Below are positions 29,117 through 38,216 of a stretch of DNA of 64,000 bases, piece after piece. Under the pieces are notes generated by a model. The model worked only from the letters and a program-made list of their open reading frames with translations. It did not search any database and was not told the origin of the DNA. The first letter of the stretch is position 1; every line of letters starts with the position of its first letter. Source of the stretch: Candidatus Cloacimonadota bacterium (GTDB taxonomy: Bacteria > UBA4055); assembly GCA_002742935.1 (NCBI GenBank), contig PDON01000061.1:1-64000 (forward strand), in the 5' to 3' direction. The position numbers and the translations under genes were made by a program.

Positions 29117-30301
29117 TTAAGGTTTCAACAATAGATACAGTTTTCCATTCTTGGCTCTAAACTTTCCGGAAAAGTCTCCCGCTCTCCTGCCAATACCTTT
29201 ATAAAAGTCAATGTGATTCTTAATAATTGCCCCACCGGTATCCTGATCTATAACAAAGTTCTTAACGGTATAATCCTCCCCACCATAACTATCACTGCAA
29301 TCCAAAAAGAATAGCCCCCCGCCACTAAAATGTTTCTTATCCATAGCAATAGAGGTTTCAGGGGTTACAGGAAAACCTAAGCTGCCTTTGGGAGCCATAC
29401 TGTTTGATATTTCATTATAAACCTTGAAATCTTTTTCATAAAAAACATAACTCTCATTGACTGAGCATATCTCTTCAATAGTTTCAGGGTTTTTATTTAA
29501 ATACCTTTTAATTGTTTGCATGGAGATAGAATCTCTTGAAATGAGACCTTTCTCTATCATATATTTACCCAAAGATTTATAAGATCTTGAATTTTTACCT
29601 GCATAATTAAACTTATGGATCTTACCATCAGGAGTTTCCACAAAACCGCCACCTTGAATATGAAAACTGAATATATCGGGGTAGCTGTCAAAGTAGATAA
29701 GTTCTAAACCTTTTCCTGAAAGCTTACCTTGAAAATCAATACCGTTTCTACTAAATACAGGATCAACCCTTTTTGATTCAAAATCAACTAAGCATGCAAC
29801 CTTTGAAGCAGATCTAACTCTCCCCCTTTTAAGGAAATTTGGATCAAATTTTTCTGTATTTATGTAAAATAGATTCTCCGGTTTTTTATAAAGTGCCCAT
29901 TTATACCTATCACTTTTTTCATAATCTCCACTGTAAATAGGGGAGTAGTAAGAGGTAACCTCCGTTTTTCCGTAAAGATCATCTAGAGTGTACACATCAA
30001 AATATTTGTTTAGATCTATTGTAATAAAATTACTCTCCAGTAAGCTATCCAAAAGTTCTAAACTCTCTATAGCCCTGCCTTTATCTATTTTAAGATTCCC
30101 ATATTTAATAGAATCAATATTTAATCTTTTATTAAAATAGTCTATTTGTCTTTTTATAGCTAACTTAACCAGATTGGGGCTACTTGGATATTTAACAACT
30201 AAGGGCTTATCCCTTTTTTTAAAGATAAAACCCTCCTCTTTTACTAAGCTGCATGAACTTATTAAAATTGAGATAATGACTATTAATATTTTTCTTACCA
30301 T
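29117..30301 (-). CDS. mltA: MltA-family membrane-bound lytic murein transglycosylase
   Basis: Lipobox ISSCS; GKTEVTSYYSPIYSG..FSFHIQGGGFVETPDGKIHKFNYAGKNSRSYKSLGKYMIEKG..IAMDKKHFSGGGLFF..TVKNFVIDQDTGGAI; ATG 30301. Confidence 0.88.
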   Translation of the reverse strand: MVRKILIVIISILISSCSLVKEEGFIFKKRDKPLVVKYPSSPNLVKLAIKRQIDYFNKRLNIDSIKYGNLKIDKGRAIESLELLDSLLESNFITIDLNKYFDVYTLDDLYGKTEVTSYYSPIYSGDYEKSDRYKWALYKKPENLFYINTEKFDPNFLKRGRVRSASKVACLVDFESKRVDPVFSRNGIDFQGKLSGKGLELIYFDSYPDIFSFHIQGGGFVETPDGKIHKFNYAGKNSRSYKSLGKYMIEKGLISRDSISMQTIKRYLNKNPETIEEICSVNESYVFYEKDFKVYNEISNSMAPKGSLGFPVTPETSIAMDKKHFSGGGLFFLDCSDSYGGEDYTVKNFVIDQDTGGAIIKNHIDFYKGIGRRAGDFSGKFRAKNGKLYLLLKP

Positions 30302-30567
30302 CTTATTATCCCTCAAAATTTTAATACAAAAGAAACTCTTAGTAAAAAAAGTTATAAATAAAACTTCAAACATGTGAAAAGTTTAAGTAGATCTCCTGAA
30401 AAAAGGTTAGATTCTATTTATTTGAGAATCATGTGCCTTGTTTCAAGAGTATTTATATAAAATGTTTAAATATAATTTGTTTGCTCTTTTCTAGTAGATC
30501 TTACCTAAAGGCTTCAACATAATACTACAAGGTGTTATTAGTTCTAAATTTAAACTTTAGTGTTAAC

Positions 30568-30780
30568 CTATAGCTCAACAATCCTATCATACTCAATACC
30601 TTCATCAATGAGAATCTTCTCTATCTTTTTCTTGTCATCATTGAACTTTATGCAATAACCACAATCTGAAGAAAGCTCTCTTGGAACAGAGGTCATTGAT
30701 GAAGTTACACCTTTACTTTCCAAAACCTCATTTGCCCAAATAGCGTAATTAGTTGAAAAAAATAAAATTATTTTATCCAT
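30568..30780 (-). CDS. DUF3343 family protein (putative Se/S carrier-like)
   Basis: [40 protein letters not shown]. Confidence 0.88.
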   Translation of the reverse strand: MDKIILFFSTNYAIWANEVLESKGVTSSMTSVPRELSSDCGYCIKFNDDKKKIEKILIDEGIEYDRIVEL

Positions 30781-31942
30781 TAGTTATCTCCTTTAATGCT
30801 TTAACAGCAAAATCTATTTCCTCAAAATTATTAAATATACCAAAACCAAATCTAACAGACCCTTGGGGAAAAGTTCCTAAACTTTTATGAGCAATAGGTG
30901 CACAATGAAGACCAACTCTGGACATAATATTATACTTTTCCGAAAGGTTTTCTCCTATGTAAGATGGAGTAAATCCTTCAATATTAAAGGATACAACTCC
31001 GGTTCTACATCTATGATCATCAGAGTAGGAAACAAATCCTTTTAGGTTCTCATAAGCAAGTTCAATAAACTTTTTTTGGAGAGATACCTTATGATTTTCT
31101 ACCTCCTTAAAACTATTGAATCTATTTTTAAGATATGAGATCCCTTCGTACAAACCTGCAATTCCCGGAAGGTTTAAGGTTCCACTTTCAAAACTGTCAG
31201 GAAGAAAATCCGGCTGAATCTCTTTATCAGAAAAACTTCCTGTTCCGCCATAGTTAATAGGAGAAAGAATCTTTTCATCAAATTTATCTGAAAGTATTAG
31301 AGCTCCGGTTCCCATAGGACCGTAAAAATTTTTATGACCCGCAATAGCAACCATATCAACAGAATTTTCCTTTAAGGAAAGATCTATAACACCACCACTC
31401 TGAGCAGCATCAACTAAAACAATAGCACCCTCTTTTTTAGCCATACTACTAAGAAGTTCAATATTTTGGGTAAAACCATTTACATTTGAGGAGTGGTTTA
31501 GAACTACAAAATCTATTTTTTGACTTTTCAGTTTTTTCTCAAAAACCTCTGCATCTATCTCTCCATTTTTATATGAAGGAACCATATCAAACTCTAATAG
31601 ACCTCTATTTTTAAGTTCATTTAAAGGTCTGATAACTGAATTATGCTCCATAGAGGAGGTGAGAACCCTAGTTTTTCCTTTTAATAACCCCTGTATCCCA
31701 AAATTTAAAGCTTGGGTTGTATTGTTTGTGAATATAACCTTCATAAGATTCTTTACTTCATAAAGGTCTCCTATAGCTTTTCTGGTTTTAAACAATACTC
31801 TTCCTGAGCTAACGGAATTTTTATGACCTGACCTGCCTGAATTGCCACCTATATTTGAAATAAAGTTTGAAACCCCCAAAACCACCTCCTTTGGCTTAGG
31901 AAAAGAGGTGGCTGTATTGTCTAAATATACTATTTTTTCCAT
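30773..31942 (-). CDS. Cysteine desulfurase family protein (SufS/NifS-like)
   Basis: [71 protein letters not shown]. Confidence 0.95.
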   Translation of the reverse strand: MEKIVYLDNTATSFPKPKEVVLGVSNFISNIGGNSGRSGHKNSVSSGRVLFKTRKAIGDLYEVKNLMKVIFTNNTTQALNFGIQGLLKGKTRVLTSSMEHNSVIRPLNELKNRGLLEFDMVPSYKNGEIDAEVFEKKLKSQKIDFVVLNHSSNVNGFTQNIELLSSMAKKEGAIVLVDAAQSGGVIDLSLKENSVDMVAIAGHKNFYGPMGTGALILSDKFDEKILSPINYGGTGSFSDKEIQPDFLPDSFESGTLNLPGIAGLYEGISYLKNRFNSFKEVENHKVSLQKKFIELAYENLKGFVSYSDDHRCRTGVVSFNIEGFTPSYIGENLSEKYNIMSRVGLHCAPIAHKSLGTFPQGSVRFGFGIFNNFEEIDFAVKALKEITNG

Positions 31943-32148
31943 TATCTTTTAACTGTGTAAACAGTATACCCTTCTAAATCTTTAGTAATAAAGTCTAATT
32001 TAAACCTTTTTAAATTTCTTGCAACATTTTCTTTTGATGCTTCACTATCTAAAAAAATTTCAAAATCTTCATTCCCATTTTTTATTTCATTAGTAACCAA
32101 TAGGACAGGTTCAGGGCAGGAAAGCCCTCTGACATCTAAAGTTCTCAT
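31942..32148 (-). CDS. TusA/SirA/YedF-family sulfur carrier
   Basis: [20 protein letters not shown]. Confidence 0.93.
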   Translation of the reverse strand: MRTLDVRGLSCPEPVLLVTNEIKNGNEDFEIFLDSEASKENVARNLKRFKLDFITKDLEGYTVYTVKR

Positions 32149-32149
32149 T

Positions 32150-33217
32150 CTACTTACCTCTCTCTTCTATCATAAAAAAACCAACTGCAACACAGAAAAT
32201 GATACCAATGATTGTTGCAATTGCACCAAACTCACCTAAACCTTTAGGGGAGGATGCTAAACTAAAATTGTGAGCAAATGAAGCTCCAACAAACATGCCC
32301 ATTACAAAAACTCCCGAATCTGTATCCCCCTCACCGGTTAAGATAAGTTGCCTTCCGGGACAACCACCTGCTAAAGAGAAGGCTAAACCCGAAAGAACCA
32401 TACCTAAAAAGTTCCATACATGAAGACTGTGGGCTATTGGCTGGCCTTCAAAACCAATATTGAACTGACCTAAAATTATATTTAATACAGTAGCAGAGAC
32501 TACTAACGAGATAACTCCTGAGATTAGGTGAGTATCTTTAACTAAAATAAGATCTCTTATAGCCCCCATTGTACAAAATCTGCTCCTTTGAGCTAAAAAT
32601 CCAACGAGTAGACCTGCTCCTAAACTTATTAGTATTGGTGCATGCATAGATCCGGGTCCTTTACTGCTTAACATTATTTTTGAAAAATCAAAAACTAAAA
32701 ACAGTAGTAATACTACCATGAATATAGGCATCATGTATCCACCAAGCTTATTTTTTTGAGGTTGTGATCTACCTAGAGAAAACCCTTTTTTAAGGAAAAA
32801 AGATCCTCCCGCAATTCCTGTTATTAAACCTGCTATACCTAGAATTGCATTTAGGTCTCCACCTGCCAATCTGAGTAATCCCCTCCATGGGCAACCCAAG
32901 AATACAAGAGCTCCAATCATTGCAAAAACACCTAAGAAGAAGCGTATTATTGTTGAAGATCCTCCTCTAGGATTAAACTCTTTCTTAAAAAATGAAATTA
33001 TAAATGCACCTAATAAAATTCCAATTATTTCAGGCCTAATATATTGAACAACACCGGCTCTGTGAAACCCTATAGATCCGGCAATATCTCTTTCAAAGCA
33101 CGCTACACATATACCCATATTACCTGGATTCCCCAAATATTGTAAGGTTGCAGCTACAATACCAATTATAAGACCAACTGTGATTATCCCATATAGAGAT
33201 GAAAGAAAATTTTTCAT
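32150..33217 (-). CDS. YeeE/YedE-family transporter, resembling the selenium-metabolism YedE type
   Basis: GNPGNMGICVACFERDIAGSIGFHRAGVVQYIRPEIIGILLGAF; FLGCPWRGLLRLAGGD; LAQRSRFCTMGAIRD; LAGGCPGRQLILTGEGDTD. Confidence 0.9.
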   Translation of the reverse strand: MKNFLSSLYGIITVGLIIGIVAATLQYLGNPGNMGICVACFERDIAGSIGFHRAGVVQYIRPEIIGILLGAFIISFFKKEFNPRGGSSTIIRFFLGVFAMIGALVFLGCPWRGLLRLAGGDLNAILGIAGLITGIAGGSFFLKKGFSLGRSQPQKNKLGGYMMPIFMVVLLLFLVFDFSKIMLSSKGPGSMHAPILISLGAGLLVGFLAQRSRFCTMGAIRDLILVKDTHLISGVISLVVSATVLNIILGQFNIGFEGQPIAHSLHVWNFLGMVLSGLAFSLAGGCPGRQLILTGEGDTDSGVFVMGMFVGASFAHNFSLASSPKGLGEFGAIATIIGIIFCVAVGFFMIEERGK

Positions 33218-33661
33218 CTGAACTTCCTTATATTTTAATTTAAAAAATAAATAATGTAAAACACCTTTAGGTCTAGCTTAAATAAGGGGTTACTTTTAAG
33301 ATCTTATTTTATAGATAAGTTACAGTAATAATTATCTTAGGGATCATTTAAAATCCATGCAAAACAAGATTAAAAGCCAATTAGATCGCCTGATATTAAT
33401 TCCTTTAGCCTAAAGGTATGGGGAAATCCTTAAACTCGTCAACAAAAACCTGGGGTTGTAAAATAGATATATGTCCTAGTTTTTTGACTCAACGAATTTA
33501 GCCTATAATTTTAATTGAGAATAACAAAAACAATTTAATAAACAGCAAAAAAAATGTCAACATTTTTTTTACTAATATGGAATTATGGAAAATATGAGCT
33601 GTTTTCATTTAATTGGAAGAGGAAGAAGCAACCAGAGAAATTGAGAATAAAATAGCAAAAG

Positions 33662-33735
33662 TGCACCCGACCGGATTCGAACCGGTAACCGCAAGAGTCG
33701 GAGTCCTGAATTCTATCCAATTGAACTACGGGTGC
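33662..33735 (-). tRNA. tRNA-Arg (anticodon CCG)
   Basis: Reverse complement folds: acceptor GCACCCG/CGGGTGC, anticodon arm CAGGA-CTCCGAC-TCTTG, T arm ACCGG-TTCGAAT-CCGGT, discriminator A; CCA not encoded. Confidence 0.95.
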
Positions 33736-34067
33736 ATAGAAATAAGCTTCCGTTCAAAATAATAAAAATAGTGTAAAAAAGTAATGGTTTTATTTCTTTT
33801 TAATACTATGAAGAAATTCCAAGATATTTTTAAAAGTTTAACTTTAAACTTAAACCGGAAAATAAACAATGGAAGAAAAAAATAAGAAAAAACAATAAAA
33901 GTTTAGTTTTCTAACTTTTAAAATATTATTTTACAGCAACTCTTCACTTTAATTAATTAAAATAGAATATAAATTAAGTGGAGTTATTTTGTTGATAAAG
34001 ATCTACTGAAAAAAATTGAGGTAAAAATAGTTTTAGATTTAATACAAATTAATGGGAAGATAGAGAT

Positions 34068-34904
34068 ATGAGTGAAATAGTTAAATCGATTATAATGGGA
34101 ATAGTACAAGGGGCTACAGAGTTTCTGCCCATATCATCATCGGGTCATTTGGCACTTATGCATAAGTTTTTAAACTTCCAAACCGAATCAAACCTATTTT
34201 TTGATGTAATGCTCCATCTTGCTACCCTCATTGCTGTAATAATATTTTTTAGAGATAAGATAAAAGATATTATTGTAGGGTTTTTCTACGGTGTAAAAAC
34301 TTTGGGAAAAGGCGGAACATTTAGAGAATCATTTCTGGAGAGTTTATACTCAAGACTCTCTCTACTAATAATAGTGGGATCTATTCCTACAGCTGCCATA
34401 GGCTTAATCTTTAAAGATCTTTTTGAATCTTATAACTCAAATCTGATTGTTGTTGGTTCAGCTCTCATTGTTACATCTATTTTACTTCTTTTATACGAGA
34501 TCTCAAGAAAAGGTTACAAAGATGAAAATAAGCTTTCATTCAAGGATGTGTTTATTATAGGTATAGTACAAGGTATAGCCATAATCCCGGGTATATCAAG
34601 ATCGGGATCTACCATAGCTGCTGCAAAACTTTTAAGAGTAAAAAAGGAGACTGCCGCAAGTTTTTCTTTTCTTCTCTCAATTCCTGCAGTTGGAGGAGCG
34701 TTCCTTTTAAAACTTAAAGATCTTTTTCAAGAGAATCTTAGTTTTGATTTTGCAACTGTTGCAGCAGGATTCTTGGCAAGCTTTATAACAGGGTATTTAT
34801 GTTTAGCTATGCTTTTATGGCTCATAAGAAAGGCTAATCTTAAAATTTTTATTCTATACTGTTTTATAATGGGTAGTTATGCTTTATATTATGCTTTAAA
34901 TTAA
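34068..34904 (+). CDS. uppP: Undecaprenyl-diphosphatase (BacA/UppP)
   Basis: GIVQGATEFLPISSSGHLAL; GIAIIPGISRSGSTIAAA. Confidence 0.97.
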   Translation: MSEIVKSIIMGIVQGATEFLPISSSGHLALMHKFLNFQTESNLFFDVMLHLATLIAVIIFFRDKIKDIIVGFFYGVKTLGKGGTFRESFLESLYSRLSLLIIVGSIPTAAIGLIFKDLFESYNSNLIVVGSALIVTSILLLLYEISRKGYKDENKLSFKDVFIIGIVQGIAIIPGISRSGSTIAAAKLLRVKKETAASFSFLLSIPAVGGAFLLKLKDLFQENLSFDFATVAAGFLASFITGYLCLAMLLWLIRKANLKIFILYCFIMGSYALYYALN

Positions 34905-34919
34905 AATCCGGAGCTCTTT

Positions 34920-35948
34920 ATGGAAGATAGAAAAGAACGAGAAAAAATGTTAGAACTTTCAATAAAGCAGATTGAAAAGAATCATGGTAAGGGTGCCATT
35001 ATGAAACTTGGTGACAGCCCTAGACATTCTGTAGAATCTGTATCTACAGGGTCATTAACTTTAGATTATGCATTAGGTATTGGAGGATTACCAAGAGGAA
35101 GAATAATTGAGATATATGGACCAGAAAGCTCTGGTAAAACAACGCTTACTTTACATGTTCTTGCAGAGGCACAGAGAAAGGGTGGTTTGGTAGCATTTAT
35201 TGATGCTGAACATGCTCTTGATACAAATTATGCAGAAAAACTTGGAGTAGATACAACAAACCTATTGGTTTCACAGCCGGATTATGGAGAGCAAGCTTTA
35301 GATATTGCTGAAACTCTTGTAAGGTCAAACGCTCTTGATGTAATTGTTGTTGATTCGGTAGCTGCTTTAACTCCAAAAGCTGAAATTGAGGGAGAGATGG
35401 GTGATTCTCACATGGGGCTACAAGCAAGGCTTATGTCTCAAGCTTTGAGAAAACTTACAGGAACAATAGCAAAAACAAATACTATTTTAATATTTATCAA
35501 TCAGCTTAGAATGAAGATTGGAGTAATGTTTGGATCGCCTGAAACAACAACAGGTGGTAATGCTCTAAAATTTTACTCATCTGTAAGAATTGATATTAGA
35601 AAGATTTCTACCTTAAAAGATGGTGATAATGTTTTTGGTAACAAAGTTAGAGCCAAGGTTGTAAAAAATAAGGTTTCTCCTCCATTTAGAGAGGGTGAGT
35701 TTGATATCCTGTTTGGTGAGGGTATATCAAAAGTTGGAGAGATCATTGATCTTGGAGTAAAACATGAGATAATAAAAAAAGCCGGATCTTGGTTCTCGTT
35801 TGGAGAGGAGAGAATAGGTCAGGGAAGAGAGAAAGTAAAAGCTATTCTTCTTGAAAATGAGGATATGTACAAAAAGATTGAGCATGAGATTCAGCTTAAA
35901 CTTGGTATGATAAAGAGCGAGGAAGAGAGTACCCAAGAAGAGGGATAG
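34920..35948 (+). CDS. recA: Recombinase A
   Basis: [89 protein letters not shown]. Confidence 0.99.
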   Translation: MEDRKEREKMLELSIKQIEKNHGKGAIMKLGDSPRHSVESVSTGSLTLDYALGIGGLPRGRIIEIYGPESSGKTTLTLHVLAEAQRKGGLVAFIDAEHALDTNYAEKLGVDTTNLLVSQPDYGEQALDIAETLVRSNALDVIVVDSVAALTPKAEIEGEMGDSHMGLQARLMSQALRKLTGTIAKTNTILIFINQLRMKIGVMFGSPETTTGGNALKFYSSVRIDIRKISTLKDGDNVFGNKVRAKVVKNKVSPPFREGEFDILFGEGISKVGEIIDLGVKHEIIKKAGSWFSFGEERIGQGREKVKAILLENEDMYKKIEHEIQLKLGMIKSEEESTQEEG

Positions 35949-35971
35949 ATTTTATATAGAGATTATAGATT

Positions 35972-35997
35972 TGTCAGATAATAAGGTTGATCTGACA
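35972..35997 (+). terminator. recA-lysS intercistronic hairpin TGTCAGAT/ATCTGACA
   Basis: 8-bp perfect stem just after the recA stop; weak T-tract, may be a partial terminator. Confidence 0.45.
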
Positions 35998-36023
35998 GAT
36001 TAAAATTATAGAAGGGGGTAAAT

Positions 36024-37784
36024 ATGAAAAACTTTAATGAGTTCATTACAGAAGTTTCAAAAAATGGTTTTGAATCTTTTGTAGAGGAGATAAGTTCACT
36101 CTCCTTTAAAGCATTTGTTAATACATATAAATTTTCATCTTTTGAGGATTTTACATCCCAAGAAGGAAAGAGGAGATTTAAACAGATATTAAATGAGAAC
36201 AAAAAGCTAAAATTAAGTGAGCTCATTGAGTCTAAAGAGATTAAAAACTTTGAGGATTTTGAAGAGTTCTTTTTAGGAGATAAAGAGGTTAAGATAGAGG
36301 ATACAGACAGACTCATTAAAGTTAGAGTTGAAAAAATGAAAGAGATAAGAGATGAGATGGGAGTTAATCCTTACCCTTATAACTTTAATGTAACCCACTA
36401 CTCCAAAGGTATAAAGAGCAATTTTGATTCTCTTAACACTCTTGAAACATCTGTTAGTATAGCAGGTAGAATTATGGCTTTAAGACAGATGGGTAAAGCA
36501 TCTTTCTGTACTATTCAGGATAAAGATGGTAAGATTCAGCTCTATGTTGCAGAGAAAAATATTGGAACTGAATCTTATGCGGTATTTAAGAAACTTGATA
36601 TTGGCGATATTATTGGTGGAACAGGTATTGTTAAAAAGACAAAAGTTGGAGAGATTACTGTTTATCTTGACTCTATGACCCTTCTAACAAAAGCTATAAG
36701 ACCACTTCCTATTGTTAAGGAAAAGGATGGTGAGGTTTTTGATGCCTTTAACGATAAAGAGCTTAAGTATAGAAATAGACATATTGACCTAATAGTATCT
36801 CCAAAGACAAAAGAGACCTTCAAAAAAAGATTGAAGATTATCAAATTTATAAAAAATCTTTTGGATAATAAAGATTTCTTTGAGGTTGAAACCCCTACCC
36901 TTGTCCCAATATATGGTGGTGGAAATGCAAAACCTTTTATATCTCACCACAACTCTTTAGATATGAAATTATATATGAGAATTGCACTTGAGATCTATCT
37001 TAAAAAACTTATTGTTGGTGGGTTTGACAGAGTGTATGAGATTGGTAAGGTGTTTAGAAATGAGGGTGTAGATAAAACACACAACCCGGAGTTTACTCTT
37101 CTTGAACTCTATCAAGCTTATGGTGACTATAATGATATGATGTCTATTACTGAAGAAATATTTGAGCAGTCATCAATAGCTGTTAATGGAACAACGGAGA
37201 TTAAGTTTAAGGGCAAAGATATAAGCTTAAAAACACCTTTTAAGAGAATGAAAATGGTTGATGCTATAAAAGAGTATGGAAATCTCGATGTTTTAAATAT
37301 GAGTGATAGCGAGCTTGAAGAAGCTGTAAAAGCTAAAGGTGGGGAGTTAAAAGGTGGTTTCAATTGGGGTAAAGCTATAGAGGAGATTTTTGAGCTTTAT
37401 GCTGAAGAGCATATTATTCAGCCAACATTTATAATTCAGCATCCAAAAGAGTCAACAGGACTTTGCAAGGTAGAGTATGATGATCCTAGGTTTCTTCAGA
37501 GATTTGAGCTATTTATAAATGGAACAGAGTATGCTAATGCTTATAGTGAAAGTAACGATCCTATATTCCAAAGAGAGACCCTTTACACTCAATCACTCCG
37601 TAGAAAAGTTGATGAAGAGGCAGCACCAATGGATGAGGGTTTTGTTCAAGCTATTGAGGTAGGAATGCCACCTACAGGAGGTTTAGGAATAGGTATTGAC
37701 AGGCTTGTAATGCTTTTAACAGGAGAGGAGTATATTAGAGATGTATTATTCTTTCCAACTATGAAACCCGATGATAATAAGTAG
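36024..37784 (+). CDS. lysS: Lysyl-tRNA synthetase (class II) with N-terminal extension
   Basis: RVEKMKEIRDEMGVNPYPYNF; FEVETPTLVPIYGGGNAKPFISHHNSLDMKLYMRIALEIYLKKLIVGGFDRVYEIGKVFRNEGVDKTHNPEFT; GLGIGIDRLVMLLTG. Confidence 0.97.
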   Translation: MKNFNEFITEVSKNGFESFVEEISSLSFKAFVNTYKFSSFEDFTSQEGKRRFKQILNENKKLKLSELIESKEIKNFEDFEEFFLGDKEVKIEDTDRLIKVRVEKMKEIRDEMGVNPYPYNFNVTHYSKGIKSNFDSLNTLETSVSIAGRIMALRQMGKASFCTIQDKDGKIQLYVAEKNIGTESYAVFKKLDIGDIIGGTGIVKKTKVGEITVYLDSMTLLTKAIRPLPIVKEKDGEVFDAFNDKELKYRNRHIDLIVSPKTKETFKKRLKIIKFIKNLLDNKDFFEVETPTLVPIYGGGNAKPFISHHNSLDMKLYMRIALEIYLKKLIVGGFDRVYEIGKVFRNEGVDKTHNPEFTLLELYQAYGDYNDMMSITEEIFEQSSIAVNGTTEIKFKGKDISLKTPFKRMKMVDAIKEYGNLDVLNMSDSELEEAVKAKGGELKGGFNWGKAIEEIFELYAEEHIIQPTFIIQHPKESTGLCKVEYDDPRFLQRFELFINGTEYANAYSESNDPIFQRETLYTQSLRRKVDEEAAPMDEGFVQAIEVGMPPTGGLGIGIDRLVMLLTGEEYIRDVLFFPTMKPDDNK

Positions 37785-37803
37785 ATTATAAGATCTTAAA
37801 AAG

Positions 37804-37840
37804 CAGGTTCAAGGCAGGATTTATTCCTGCCTTAAACCTG
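37804..37840 (+). terminator. Palindromic hairpin CAGGTTcAAGGCAGG-atttatt-CCTGCCTTaAACCTG
   Basis: Long stem after lysS; its 23-bp core recurs at 37974-37996. Confidence 0.75.
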
Positions 37841-37973
37841 TTGAAAAAGCAAGACTGGCTAGAAACGAGTAGTACAAGGAGTCATTTTTTTATGCGATTT
37901 GAGCCTAGAAATACTAGGTGATTTGAGAAGAAAAAAATTGGGACGCAGTAATGCGAAGTTTATCGACAGTCTG
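37841..37973 (+). repeat. Dispersed nested-hairpin element, copy A
   Basis: Shares AGACTGG(A)CTAGAAACGAGTAGTA, AGCCTAG..CTAGGTGATTTGA and GACGCAGTAAT..GAAGTTTATCG..AGTCTG with copy B. Confidence 0.8.
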
Positions 37974-37996
37974 AAGGCAGGATTTATTCCTGCCTT
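37974..37996 (+). terminator. Second copy of AAGGCAGGATTTATTCCTGCCTT followed by TTGTT
   Basis: Identical 23-mer to 37811-37833. Confidence 0.7.
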
Positions 37997-38216
37997 TTGT
38001 TAAAGAAGTTAATATCTCTATAAAACTCCATACATTATACTTCAAAACCATCAGAGTAAATATAGATTTTTAGTTATTGCATAATTTATCCCAAAATGGA
38101 GATAAAATAGTTTAAATCCAATCTTTTTTCATTAGGTCTGAACCTAGATATTTCATATATTATATGCATAGAGAAGGCGTTAAAATTGCAACAAGAATAA
38201 AATATTAGAGTGAAAA

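Noticed and set aside
33230-33660. Long AT-rich gap upstream of the tRNA considered as a possible riboswitch or ncRNA
   Set aside because: No convincing stem set or conserved motif could be identified by eye; left unannotated.
35197-35427. 76-aa minus-strand ORF within recA
   Set aside because: Antisense shadow ORF; Q/L-rich translation is a by-product of recA codon usage.
35963-36316. 117-aa minus-strand ORF at the start of lysS
   Set aside because: Antisense to the lysS extension; Ser/Leu-rich shadow of F/E-rich coding sequence.
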